Assembly: GCA_934757865.1 (NCBI GenBank)
Contig: CAKVLS010000004.1
Coordinates: 42,858 to 106,857, forward strand
Source: an uncultured Clostridia bacterium
GTDB lineage: Bacteria > Bacillota > Clostridia > Christensenellales > UBA1242
DNA length: 64,000 nt
Reading direction: 5' to 3'
Shown: positions 34,101 to 44,432 of the stretch, one piece after another
How the letters are laid out: each line of letters starts with the position of its first letter
Position numbering within the stretch: position 1 is the first letter of the stretch
Notes under the pieces: model-generated
Database searches by the model: none
Told to the model about the DNA's origin: nothing
Seen by the model: only the letters and a program-made list of their open reading frames with translations
Made by a program: the position numbers and the translations under genes

Positions 34101-34943
34101 CTAAAAATTCTTGTCTATCTTCTCTATCCAACTAGGCTGATGGCTAAATGTCTTGCCATTAAGATAGCTAAGAAGGTTAGTTTTAGGAAAGTCAAAACTT
34201 AAATAAGTAGCGGTTAGACATTGACGCCTTAGAGATAGCGACTTGTTTATGTCTACTTTACCGTACTTTTCGTCACCGATTATAGGCATACCTAGATAAC
34301 TAAGCACTGCCCTTATCTGGTGAGTTCTGCCAGTAGGAATCTCAACCTCCACAAGGCAAGTTCTGTTATACCCCTGCACTTTTTTGATTATTGTCAAAAT
34401 CTCTTTTGTATTTGGCTTTTTGGTGTCGTAAATGTAAACTTGAGATTTTTTTGCATCTTTGAAAAGATAACCTTTGTGTACAATCTCATTTTTGTATGGG
34501 CTACCAAAAACCCATGCCAAGTACTTCTTGTGGATATATTTATTAAAGAACGCATCTTCAAGAAGCTCTTTTGTCTTTTGATTTTTGGCAAATATTACAA
34601 GTCCTTCGGTGTTAAGATCCAGCCTATGCACCGCAAAGAAGCTTGGAAGCAAACTCTCTAAGCTACCCTCGCCGCAAGTTTCTATACCGGCAGGCTTGAA
34701 TACAATAACTAAGTTGTCATCTTCATAAACTCGCTCAATATTGATAGTTTGCTTTTCAAAGTCGTAATAGACCTCGATTTTGTCCCCTGGGTAAACTCTA
34801 ATATTGCTACTAGTTCTAACGCCGTTTACTTTTATATCCTTTTTCCTAAACAATTTATTAAGAGCCCCAAAGCTTATACTTGGGTAATTAGCATTTATGC
34901 TTTTTACAAGATTTTGTTCTTTTGTTTCTGTGTACCATTTCAT
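34101..34943 (-). CDS. RluA-family pseudouridine synthase
   Basis: A 280-residue enzyme with an N-terminal S4-like domain (FRKKDIKVNGVRT) and the catalytic motif AVHRLDLNTEGL. PTGRTHQIRA follows. It modifies uridine in an rRNA or tRNA that cannot be named from sequence. Two other RluA-type genes lie in this window (22196 and 37975). The gene sits between the zinc-ribbon gene and the SPOR protein; its own promoter is not clear. Confidence 0.88.
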   Translation of the reverse strand: MKWYTETKEQNLVKSINANYPSISFGALNKLFRKKDIKVNGVRTSSNIRVYPGDKIEVYYDFEKQTINIERVYEDDNLVIVFKPAGIETCGEGSLESLLPSFFAVHRLDLNTEGLVIFAKNQKTKELLEDAFFNKYIHKKYLAWVFGSPYKNEIVHKGYLFKDAKKSQVYIYDTKKPNTKEILTIIKKVQGYNRTCLVEVEIPTGRTHQIRAVLSYLGMPIIGDEKYGKVDINKSLSLRRQCLTATYLSFDFPKTNLLSYLNGKTFSHQPSWIEKIDKNF

Positions 34944-34974
34944 ACAGGTATTTTAGCAATTTTGGACTCAAAAA

Positions 34975-35763
34975 TCAACTTAAACTTTTACACAATTTGA
35001 TATAATCAAAAACTATTTGCATATAGACATATTTTATCTCGCTGTTGAGCTGATAATTCTCGGCTGGGGCATTTGTTATTTGCATTAGCCTTTGCGGAAT
35101 AATAATAGCATTTTCTTTTATGACAAGTCCCTCTTTGCTAGTAGGTTCGAGCTTTTGCAAAAACTTAAGTTCATCAATCTTGCTTTTCACACTCATCTTG
35201 ACACTATCACTACTAAGAGAGCCGCTGTCGTACTTGATTGATAAGTCATAAAGAAACTCGTAGACATCAAGAAAACTCTCTGCCGCTTTTACTAAATTTT
35301 TGTCCTTGTCACTAAACTTAAAATTTAGTCTTGGAATATTAACATTGATGATGCTTGCACTTACGCCACTTGACTTTAACTTACTTATCACAGACTGAGC
35401 GTCTATAGTGCTTGAATACATAGCGAGCAAAACATAATAATTCCCGCTCAAATGCACATACCCCGCCCCGCCTTGTTTTTTTACGGAAGTAGCACAAGAC
35501 TCCGCCTCGTCCTGATTTTTGAAACTACCAATAGACACGGCATAATATGTAGACGAAGATATGTAATATTTGCCGTTATAAAAAATACTGCCTTTGCCAA
35601 TAATTAGGCTAGACACAATGTCTGCAACATTAAACGCTACAAATAAGCAAATGCAAAACATTATAATCAAAAACCAAAATCCAAACTTCTTTTTCTTAGG
35701 CCTTTTATAAACATAGTCGTTATAATTTTTTGTCATAAAAAATTGAAACTCACTTTTTCTCAT
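34975..35763 (-). CDS. SPOR-domain membrane protein
   Basis: A 262-residue protein with a basic cytoplasmic N-terminus (KRPKKKKFGFW), one span (about 29-50) and an extracellular SPOR-like domain at about 70-145 (YYAVSIGSFKNQDEAESCATS), followed by a helical tail. SPOR domains bind denuded peptidoglycan at division or sporulation sites. Two starts are possible, at 35763 and 35736; a rightward groES promoter lies over the first nine codons, and neither start has a clear ribosome binding site, so the true start may be 35736. Confidence 0.75.
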   Translation of the reverse strand: MRKSEFQFFMTKNYNDYVYKRPKKKKFGFWFLIIMFCICLFVAFNVADIVSSLIIGKGSIFYNGKYYISSSTYYAVSIGSFKNQDEAESCATSVKKQGGAGYVHLSGNYYVLLAMYSSTIDAQSVISKLKSSGVSASIINVNIPRLNFKFSDKDKNLVKAAESFLDVYEFLYDLSIKYDSGSLSSDSVKMSVKSKIDELKFLQKLEPTSKEGLVIKENAIIIPQRLMQITNAPAENYQLNSEIKYVYMQIVFDYIKLCKSLS

Positions 35764-35795
35764 CTTATACTAAAAGTGTGCAAAAAACTTTTTGC
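35743..35795 (+). promoter_or_regulatory. groES promoter and 16-bp palindrome
   Basis: TTGAAA (35743), 17 bp, TATACT (35766-35771). A GCAAAAA / TTTTTGC inverted repeat at 35780-35795 lies at the predicted start of transcription and could be an operator. No CIRCE (TTAGCACTC-N9-GAGTGCTAA) element is present. Confidence 0.65.
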
Positions 35796-35828
35796 TTAGA
35801 ATATACATATTAAAAAAAGGAGAAATAT

Positions 35829-37696
<1,868 letters not shown>

Positions 37697-37974
37697 TTCC
37701 TCAAACATAGACTAAAAGTCCTAAATAAAGTATAAAATCAAAAATTAAAATAAAAAATAAAACAAATAATTATCAATATAATAGCCAAAAATTAAGACAC
37801 AATTACACTTAAAACAGCTTATAAATAAAATAAAAAAGGCTGGCAATTTTGCCAGCTTTTTTTATTTTTAACTATTGTTAGTTGCTATAATTGTTATTGA
37901 GGTTTTTATATATAATTATTTTACCTAATAATATTTATTATTTTGTGAGCGTTTATACCAACTATATATAATCA
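37697..37974. other. intergenic region, about 280 bp
   Basis: Convergent gap between groEL and a pseudouridine synthase gene. Apart from the terminator at 37832-37865, it is simple A/T sequence with no visible gene. Confidence 0.5.
37832..37865 (+). terminator. groEL terminator
   Basis: GCTGGCAA / TTGCCAGC stem with A6 and T7 flanks; probably bidirectional. Confidence 0.85.
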
Positions 37975-38688
37975 TTATTCTTCGACTTTTGTTTCCAAAA
38001 ATTTGTCTAAATTAAACTTTTTCCAAGGCATCTCATCTTGTGGTGGGTAAACTCTAAAAGCCATACGCTCTTTAGTTGTTGGGTGGGTAAACTTAAGGTC
38101 GGTAGCCCATAGAGCCATCTTAGTTGGAGCTTTGGTCTTAGTGCTTGTACCATACTTTAGGTCACTGTATATAGGCGTGCCTAATGTTCTCATTTGAACT
38201 CTTATTTGATGGCTTCTGCCGGTTAAAAGTTTAACTTTTACAAGAGATAAGTTGTCTTTTGTATCTAGTACTTTATAGTCAAGCTCAGCAAGTTTTGCAC
38301 CATTTTCTAACTTAGGGCAAACAGTTACTGTGTTGGTCTTTTCGTCTTTTTTTAGGTAATGCGAAAGTCTATCGGCTTTGATTCTTGGCTCGCCCTCAAC
38401 GACTGTTAGATATGTCTTCTCCATTTCGCCAGTTTTAATTTGCTCGCATAGTCTTTCGGCTGCTTTTGAGGTCTTGGCGAACACCATAACTCCGCCTGTT
38501 GGTCTATCTAGTCTGTGTACTAGCCCCAAATATGCTTTGCCTGGTTTGTTGTATTTTTCTACCAAATACTCTTTTAGCATAGTTAACAAATCTTTGTCTT
38601 TGCTCTCGTCTTCTTGAACGGGTACATTTTGAGGTTTGATAACTACTAGCAAATGGTTATCTTCATAAATTATTTGTAGGTCTTCCAT
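37975..38688 (-). CDS. RluA-family pseudouridine synthase without S4 domain
   Basis: A 237-residue single-domain pseudouridine synthase. The catalytic Asp is in LVHRLDRPTGG, and LLTGRSHQIRVQ follows. No S4 domain precedes it, so it fits the short RluA or TruC-like group found in Firmicutes (YlyB/YjbO type). The exact target is unknown. It is monocistronic, with a terminator-like hairpin between it and the next leftward gene. Confidence 0.88.
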   Translation of the reverse strand: MEDLQIIYEDNHLLVVIKPQNVPVQEDESKDKDLLTMLKEYLVEKYNKPGKAYLGLVHRLDRPTGGVMVFAKTSKAAERLCEQIKTGEMEKTYLTVVEGEPRIKADRLSHYLKKDEKTNTVTVCPKLENGAKLAELDYKVLDTKDNLSLVKVKLLTGRSHQIRVQMRTLGTPIYSDLKYGTSTKTKAPTKMALWATDLKFTHPTTKERMAFRVYPPQDEMPWKKFNLDKFLETKVEE

Positions 38689-38731
38689 AAAAATTTCCTT
38701 ATTTTTTACTTATTTTACTCTCTTAGTATAT

Positions 38732-38763
38732 AATAACCACCTCAAAAAATCAAGGTGGTTAAC
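38732..38763 (-). terminator. weak terminator-like hairpin
   Basis: TAACCACCT / AGGTGGTTA stem after the methyltransferase gene. The T run is poor. Confidence 0.55.
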
Positions 38764-38775
38764 ATAATTATAAAA

Positions 38776-39633
38776 TTATTTTCCAACAAACATAGCACTA
38801 CAACCGCAAGGAAGGAAAATTCCCTCTTGGGTAGGAAGGCAAACTTCATACGCATCAACTACATCTGGGCTAACATTAAGGACTTTGCAAAGGATACTTT
38901 GCATAACGGTAGGCTGAAGTCCAGTTGTGTAGCTATTGATAAGGAAAAATAATGGATTATCTACCAAAACATCACGACAAAGTGATACAAGGTCAAATAA
39001 ATTTTCTTCTATCTTCCACATCTCGCCTGTTGGGCCTCTGCCGTAGCTAGGTGGGTCCATAATGATTGCGTCATACTTATTGCCACGTTTTATTTCTCTT
39101 TGGACAAACTTTTTGCAGTCGTCAACAATAAATCTTACTGGTCTTTCTCTAAGTCCAGATGCCTCTAAGTTCTCGCCCGCTCTCTCGACCATATTTTTTG
39201 CGCTGTCTACATGTGTAACTACTGCGCCTGCTGATGTACACGCAACAGTTGCGCCGCCAGTATAGGCAAAAAGATTAAGAACTTTGATAGGTCTATTGGC
39301 TTTTTTGATAAGGTCTATCATAGTCGCCCAGTTGACGGCTTGCTCCGGGAAAAGTCCTGTATGCTTAAATCCCATAGGCTTAACCTTAAAAGTAAGGTCA
39401 CGCCAAGTAACTTTCCACTCTTTTGGGGTGGGTTTTAGGTATTCCCACTCTCCGCCACCACCTATACGGTGATAATGAGCATTAAGTCCTTTGTAACTGC
39501 TAAGGTCTTCATTTGTCTTCCAGATAACTTGTGGGTCTGGTCTCAAAAGCAATACATTGCCCCATTTTTCTAGTTTTTCGCCGTTACCGGTCTTGATAAC
39601 TGCATAATCTTTCCATTCGTTATTATATTTCAT
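38776..39633 (-). CDS. class I SAM methyltransferase, RlmI-like
   Basis: A 285-residue protein of the COG1092 group. Motif I is VLNLFAYTGGATV and motif IV DPPSYGRG, as in rRNA cytosine-C5 methyltransferases, but the N-terminal PUA domain of RlmI is replaced by about 90 residues of other beta-rich sequence. The terminal CLPCGCSAMF stretch carries several cysteines. Likely an RNA methyltransferase, target unknown. It overlaps the GNAT gene by 4 nt (ATGA). Confidence 0.83.
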   Translation of the reverse strand: MKYNNEWKDYAVIKTGNGEKLEKWGNVLLLRPDPQVIWKTNEDLSSYKGLNAHYHRIGGGGEWEYLKPTPKEWKVTWRDLTFKVKPMGFKHTGLFPEQAVNWATMIDLIKKANRPIKVLNLFAYTGGATVACTSAGAVVTHVDSAKNMVERAGENLEASGLRERPVRFIVDDCKKFVQREIKRGNKYDAIIMDPPSYGRGPTGEMWKIEENLFDLVSLCRDVLVDNPLFFLINSYTTGLQPTVMQSILCKVLNVSPDVVDAYEVCLPTQEGIFLPCGCSAMFVGK

Positions 39634-40160
39634 TTTCTATCCTTTTGGAAATATATCATTCCATTTTCGTGTTTTGTTATATAAAAATTATTCTTTTCTA
39701 ACACTCTTATTGAAGGGATATTATCTTCTTTTGTGTCGGCGGTCACTGACAAAATGTTGTTATCAAAAGCCCAATCACAAATAAGAGATACAGCACTTGT
39801 CATAATGCCCTGTCTTCTATAAAGTTTGGCAATGCCATATCCTATATCTAGTCTACCTAGACTATCTGGCACTCCGTGCATAGTAAGAGAACCTACTATC
39901 GCCCTATACTTGATAGACGCCACCACCCAAACAGCATGAAAGACCCAATTATCTGGGTCTTCGGTTTGCCTTTTTAGCTGAGAAGAAAAAACTTCTCTCA
40001 TCTCTTCAATAGGTTCACCTTCATACTTTAGGTTAAGGTAGTTCTCAAAATAATTTTTATCTTCAAGCAAAAGTTTAAGCTCATCACTAAGTAGCGGAAA
40101 AACTACTACATCTTCGCCATCATTAAGGCAGATTGCTCCGTCTTCTTTTAGAAAAATCAT
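39630..40160 (-). CDS. GNAT-family N-acetyltransferase
   Basis: A 176-residue acetyltransferase of the RimJ/RimL-like GNAT type. The acetyl-CoA motif appears as AKLYRRQGIMTSAV (Q/RxxGxG/A), followed by DTKEDNIPSIRVLEKNNF, a typical family ending. Substrate unknown. It is translationally coupled to the methyltransferase, which hints at a role in modifying the translation machinery (inference). It ends in TGA, one of few in this window. It begins 9 nt after ileS, so ileS read-through may drive it. Confidence 0.86.
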   Translation of the reverse strand: MIFLKEDGAICLNDGEDVVVFPLLSDELKLLLEDKNYFENYLNLKYEGEPIEEMREVFSSQLKRQTEDPDNWVFHAVWVVASIKYRAIVGSLTMHGVPDSLGRLDIGYGIAKLYRRQGIMTSAVSLICDWAFDNNILSVTADTKEDNIPSIRVLEKNNFYITKHENGMIYFQKDRK

Positions 40161-40169
40161 ATTTTTTTA

Positions 40170-43100
40170 CTAATCCTTTAGTTTAATTCTTACGCTTTCG
40201 TCACCAATTTCTACCGTCTTATCTATTATTGGATCTTGCATATCTCCATAGTTATTAACTAGGGCTTCGCTGATAATCTTGTCTTTATAGGTATTAACAA
40301 CATCTTTTAGAGTTTCGTCCTCAGTCTCAATATATAGACTAATTCTTTGCTCTATGTTGAAGTTAGCTTCTTTTCTTAGCACCTGAATAGCACGGATAAG
40401 CTCACGAGAAAGTCCTTCTTTCATTAGGCTCTCATCAATAGTTATATCAAGAACTATAGATACGCCATTTGAGTTAGCTATCACAAAGTCAGCTTTTGGC
40501 TTGTGGTTAAGGGTAAATATATCACTATTTAGACTGTCAAAGCCGTCTAGTTTTACACTGCCGTTATTGTACTCTTCTACGGCTTTTGCCATAGATTTTG
40601 CGTCCATAGATGCAAGGTATGCTTTTAGTCTTTGAACATCGCCTTTAAGTACAGCACCAGCGGTCTTGAAGTTAACACCAAGGAAAACTTCGTTAAACTT
40701 AGAGCTATCACTCTCAAAGACAATTTCTTTGATATTAAGTTCGTCTTTGATTATGCTCTCAAACTCTCTTACTGCTGACTTTTTGCTATCGTCTAGCATT
40801 AGGTACATAGTTTTTAGAGGTTGTTTAACTTTGATTTGATTTTCATTTCTTAGTCTTTGAGCTACAGTTATGATATCACGAGCGATATTAGCCTTTTCGA
40901 TTACGCCATCAAATACATAATCTTTATTAAATGTAGGGAAACCACCAGCTAGGACAAACTCAGCCTCGTTCTTTTCTACTTCTCTAACCATATTTTGCCA
41001 AATGTACTCTGTCATAAATGGCACTATTGGAGCCATAACAAGAGTAACTTCTTTTAGGGCATGGTACAAGCAATAGTATGCATCCATTTGGTCTTTTTTG
41101 TTCTCTGACTTCCAGAATCTTCTTCTGTTGATACGAATGTAGAAGTTGGTAAGGTCGTCCATCAAAGTCTCAAAATCTTTGACAACAAGGTAACTTCTGT
41201 ATGAAGAATAATATTCGTCTGCCTTCTTAACAAAGTCATTGACAGTTGTAAGAAGCCATTTATCTGTGATATTAAGTGACTTAAAGTCAGGTTTATAACC
41301 CGCAATATCTGGGTTATCAATAGAAGCATATGTATTGAAGAAAGTATATGCGTTCCAAAGTCCCATCATCTTTCTTCTAGCTTCATCAGTTAGGGTATAG
41401 CCAAATCTAATATCATATACTGGGTTAGCTCCGCCATAAACATATCTTATTGCGTCAGCGCCCACTTTGTCAGCTACTACATCGCAGTCTAGGCTGTTGC
41501 CGCCGCTCTTGTGGAACTCGTTACCATTTTCGTCTTTTACATATTGGTAAGTTACGACTTTGGTATAAGGAGCATGTCCGGTAAGAACTACACTCATAAC
41601 AAGTAGTGAGTAGAACCAAAGCTTTATTTGCTCTATCATCTCGCAAACAAACTCGCTTGGGAAGTTCTTTTTGAAAAATTCTTTATCTGTAAAGTACTTT
41701 TTGGTACTAAATGGTGTGATACCAGCGTCTAGCCAGCAGTCTCCAACTTCTGGTACTCTCTCGACAGTTTCGCCGCACTCATCACATTTAATCTTAACAT
41801 TGTCAATCCATGGTCTATGAAGGTTAGGCAATTTGTCTATTTCTTCTGGGTTAACAGCTTTCTTTCTTAGCTCATCTAGGCTACCTATTACATGTACCTT
41901 ACCGCATTTTTTACATACATAGAAAGGTAGTGGCAAGCCATAGAAACGGCTACGAGAAATGTTCCAGTCACCCATATTATTAAGCCAGTCAAGCATTCTC
42001 TTCTTGCCGTATTCTGGTTGGAACTCTACTTCGTCTAGTGCTTTAATTAGCATTGGTCTAATAGGGTTCATATCTATATACCATGTAGAGATTAGTTTGT
42101 ATACAAGGTCAGTCTTACATCTCCAGCAGAAAGGATAACTATGTTTGTATGGATGAGCATACATTAGTTTTCCGTCAGCTTTTAGTCTGTCTACTACCAT
42201 GTCAACTACTTCTGTAGTCTTGTGACCAGCCAAAAATCCTGTATTATCTAGCATTACGCCTTGGTCATCTATTGGGCAAATCTCTGGCAAATTGTATCTT
42301 TTGCCTAGTTCAAAGTCCTCAGCACCACAGCCCGGAGCAATATGAACTACTCCGCAACCTTCGTTGCTGTCTACATCTTCCCATGGAACAATCTTGTGGG
42401 CAAATTGTTGCTCACTAAGTTCTGGGAAGCATGTCTCATATTCAAGACCAACAAGTTTCTCACCCTTGAACTCTTCTAGTACTTTTGTCTCGCCCTTGAT
42501 AACTTTTAGAGCTTCTTTGCCGACAACTAGTTTTTCGCCACTTTCGGTCAAGACTAGAATATAGTCGTTGTCTGGGTTAACAGCTAGGGCAACATTGGCA
42601 GATAGAGTCCATGGAGTTGTTGTCCATGCTACCATCTTAAAGTCTTTACCCTTTACTGGGAATTTAGCAAATATAGCAGTGTGGGTTACATCGTGATAAC
42701 TACCAGCCATCTCGTGCTCAGATAGTGATGTTCCGCATCTTGGACACCATACCATAGGTCTATTTTTACGGATAATCCAGCCATTTTCGTTACATTTCTT
42801 TAGGAAATACCAAATAGCTGTGATATTTTCGTCAGTGTTGGTAAAGTAACTGTTCTTCCAATCCATCCATTGACCCATACGGATACTTTGGTTGGTGATT
42901 TCGTTAGCAAAATAATTTACTCTCTCCATACATTTACGAGTAAATTTGTCCATGCCATAATCCAAAATCTCAGGTTTTCCGTTAAGACCAAGTTCTTTTT
43001 CTACATTGACCTCAACCCACATACCTTGTGCATCAAAACCGTTTTGGTAATGGCAATCTTTACCTTTCATGGCATTGTACTTGATAGTAATATCTTTTAG

Positions 43101-43286
43101 AGTTCTACCAAAAATATGGTGAACACCAGATCTATTGTTGGCGGTGATAGGTCCGTCAAGGAATCTAAATCTCTCGTTGTTTTTGTTCTTTTCGACTAAT
43201 TTTTCAAAACATTTATTGTCGTCCCAGAATTTTAGAGTGTCTTTTTCTAGTTTGATAAAATCTGGCAATCCAACTTCTTTTTTCAT
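40170..43286 (-). CDS. ileS: isoleucyl-tRNA synthetase
   Basis: A 1,038-residue class I tRNA synthetase that charges tRNA-Ile. The HIGH-like motif is GVHHIFGRTLKD (residues 55-66), with GFDAQGMWVEVNVEKELG, and the KMSKS-like motif is NEFHKSGGN at about residue 590; both are variants seen in one IleRS subgroup. CP1 editing sequences (GxTxxPWT as AWTTTPWTLSAN) are present. CKKCGKVH and CDECGETV give two CxxC pairs that may bind zinc. Expression is controlled by the T-box leader upstream. Confidence 0.94.
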   Translation of the reverse strand: MKKEVGLPDFIKLEKDTLKFWDDNKCFEKLVEKNKNNERFRFLDGPITANNRSGVHHIFGRTLKDITIKYNAMKGKDCHYQNGFDAQGMWVEVNVEKELGLNGKPEILDYGMDKFTRKCMERVNYFANEITNQSIRMGQWMDWKNSYFTNTDENITAIWYFLKKCNENGWIIRKNRPMVWCPRCGTSLSEHEMAGSYHDVTHTAIFAKFPVKGKDFKMVAWTTTPWTLSANVALAVNPDNDYILVLTESGEKLVVGKEALKVIKGETKVLEEFKGEKLVGLEYETCFPELSEQQFAHKIVPWEDVDSNEGCGVVHIAPGCGAEDFELGKRYNLPEICPIDDQGVMLDNTGFLAGHKTTEVVDMVVDRLKADGKLMYAHPYKHSYPFCWRCKTDLVYKLISTWYIDMNPIRPMLIKALDEVEFQPEYGKKRMLDWLNNMGDWNISRSRFYGLPLPFYVCKKCGKVHVIGSLDELRKKAVNPEEIDKLPNLHRPWIDNVKIKCDECGETVERVPEVGDCWLDAGITPFSTKKYFTDKEFFKKNFPSEFVCEMIEQIKLWFYSLLVMSVVLTGHAPYTKVVTYQYVKDENGNEFHKSGGNSLDCDVVADKVGADAIRYVYGGANPVYDIRFGYTLTDEARRKMMGLWNAYTFFNTYASIDNPDIAGYKPDFKSLNITDKWLLTTVNDFVKKADEYYSSYRSYLVVKDFETLMDDLTNFYIRINRRRFWKSENKKDQMDAYYCLYHALKEVTLVMAPIVPFMTEYIWQNMVREVEKNEAEFVLAGGFPTFNKDYVFDGVIEKANIARDIITVAQRLRNENQIKVKQPLKTMYLMLDDSKKSAVREFESIIKDELNIKEIVFESDSSKFNEVFLGVNFKTAGAVLKGDVQRLKAYLASMDAKSMAKAVEEYNNGSVKLDGFDSLNSDIFTLNHKPKADFVIANSNGVSIVLDITIDESLMKEGLSRELIRAIQVLRKEANFNIEQRISLYIETEDETLKDVVNTYKDKIISEALVNNYGDMQDPIIDKTVEIGDESVRIKLKD

Positions 43287-43324
43287 AAATCTTCTCCCAA
43301 AATAAAATTTAGATAAATACTTTA

Positions 43325-43575
43325 CAAAAAAAGCCCTTGCGTCACATAAGACCCAAAGGCAACCACTTATGTAGATGAATATCTACTAAAAATACAAAAT
43401 ACTAACATATTCGGCTCATATAACGTTGAGCAATCGGCAAACCCTACTAAAAATAGGTTCTTTGGGGGATGCAGCTATTAGGTGATACCTCTCAAAATAT
43501 TATGCTAACTCGCACCAAATGTTAGCTCTCTTGGATAAGGGATTTTGAAAGACTTGTCCTAAATTATCGCAAAAT
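43325..43575 (-). promoter_or_regulatory. T-box riboswitch of ileS
   Basis: The minus-strand leader has the Stem I distal part: AGAGAG at about 43531 and GGTGCGAG in the loop of a GCTAAC/GTTAGC stem (43503-43528). GGTATCACC at 43481-43489 offers an AUC (Ile) specifier. AGTGGTTGCC (43358-43367) holds the UGGU that pairs with an ACCA tRNA 3' end, matching tRNA-Ile. A terminator at 43333-43360 (GCCTTTGGGTC / GACGCAAGGGC) ends in T7. Uncharged tRNA-Ile should favour the antiterminator and ileS expression. Confidence 0.85.
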
Positions 43576-43589
43576 ATTTAACTAAACTA

Positions 43590-43618
43590 AGTGTACTAGA
43601 TACGGGGCTCTATGTCAA
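43590..43618 (-). promoter_or_regulatory. ileS promoter
   Basis: TTGACA, 17 bp, TACACT on the minus strand; the predicted start lies just before the T-box leader. Confidence 0.85.
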
Positions 43619-43654
43619 CTACTTTTTGACTTCCTCGCCCTCAAAAATGGCAAA

Positions 43655-43685
43655 AAATAGGGCAAGAAAAGTACCTCTTGCCATA
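43655..43685 (-). terminator. Rho-independent terminator
   Basis: GGCAAGA / TCTTGCC stem followed on the minus strand by a T-rich run, after the small gene ending at 43785. Confidence 0.75.
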
Positions 43686-43784
43686 TGTTATTTTTATTAT
43701 AATATTTTGGGCAATATAGCTTGCACCGTTTATCTTGTCTAAAATTAAAAAAAATATTTTTACTTATACCCCAAAAGTAAACTC

Positions 43785-44093
43785 CTATATCACTGCTGGC
43801 ATATATCCGTCTACCATCTCAAAAAACTTGCGGTCACTATGGATAAAAGCGACATTTTGATGAGTGTTATTAAGGTAGCTAGTTTCAAGAAACTTTTTGT
43901 CTTTTTTGCCCATACGAGAATACATAACTTCGATATAATTATCCTTACCCACACAGTCTACAAACTCAACAGCAACTTTTTTTGCCTTAAAATATTTATT
44001 GACCATTTTTCTTGCTCTATTAGACTTAAGAGTAAGCACCTTCTTGCTGTATTTGTCAAAATCAAAACTTGTCTTAATAATAATCTTATCCAT
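43785..44093 (-). CDS. hypothetical protein (102 aa)
   Basis: A small basic protein with no recognised family. It starts MDKIIIKTSFDFDKYSKK, is rich in Lys and aromatic residues (KYFKAKKVAVEFVD), and ends in GYMPAVI. No membrane span or cysteine motif. A GGGAGAAAA ribosome binding site precedes the ATG and a terminator follows, so it is an independent gene. Confidence 0.72.
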   Translation of the reverse strand: MDKIIIKTSFDFDKYSKKVLTLKSNRARKMVNKYFKAKKVAVEFVDCVGKDNYIEVMYSRMGKKDKKFLETSYLNNTHQNVAFIHSDRKFFEMVDGYMPAVI

Positions 44094-44175
44094 AAATTTT
44101 CTCCCTTGTTAATTATTACTTGATATAAAATTTTTATAAAAGTAAACTTTCAAAATAATTTTTTGCAAAAATTCT

Positions 44176-44241
44176 CTACCACTTCATTATTCCTTTATAT
44201 AATGAGTAGAAGAAAACAAACATTGCCCAAATCAAAATCAT
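44176..44241 (-). CDS. possible 21-residue membrane peptide
   Basis: A 22-codon ORF (including stop) reads MILIWAMFVFFYSLYKGIMKW. It is preceded by AAAGGAGT about 8 nt before the ATG, a better ribosome binding site than chance would normally give. A hydrophobic span of about 13 residues ends in Lys and Trp, as in small stress or regulator peptides. Low confidence because of length. Confidence 0.3.
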   Translation of the reverse strand: MILIWAMFVFFYSLYKGIMKW

Positions 44242-44341
44242 AACATTTACTCCTTTACTTGTACTCATAATAACACATTTTGTGTACCAAAAAAGTCCCA
44301 CCAAAAGAAATAAAGGTACAGAAACTAAATAATACAAGAAA

Positions 44342-44372
44342 AAACAACCTAAATGTTTAGGTTGTTTTTTTT
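44342..44372 (-). terminator. Rho-independent terminator
   Basis: AACAACCTAAA / TTTAGGTTGTT stem followed by T8, after the FAD protein gene ending at 44433. Its arms are symmetric, so it may also end rightward transcripts. Confidence 0.8.
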
Positions 44373-44432
44373 GATCTTTATATATGTGCTTATATACAAG
44401 TTTACATATTTTTTGTAGTTTTAAGATAATTT

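Noticed and set aside
35764..35828. CIRCE element before groES
   Set aside because: TTAGCACTC and its partner are absent; only a 16-bp A/T palindrome is present.
39630..39633. TGA recoded as tryptophan
   Set aside because: TGA forms a normal ATGA stop-start overlap here, and TGG codons occur in conserved Trp positions in many genes.
43320..43560. Structured leader as a tRNA cluster
   Set aside because: No acceptor stem, TTCGA loop or CCA end; layout fits a T-box with specifier and terminator.
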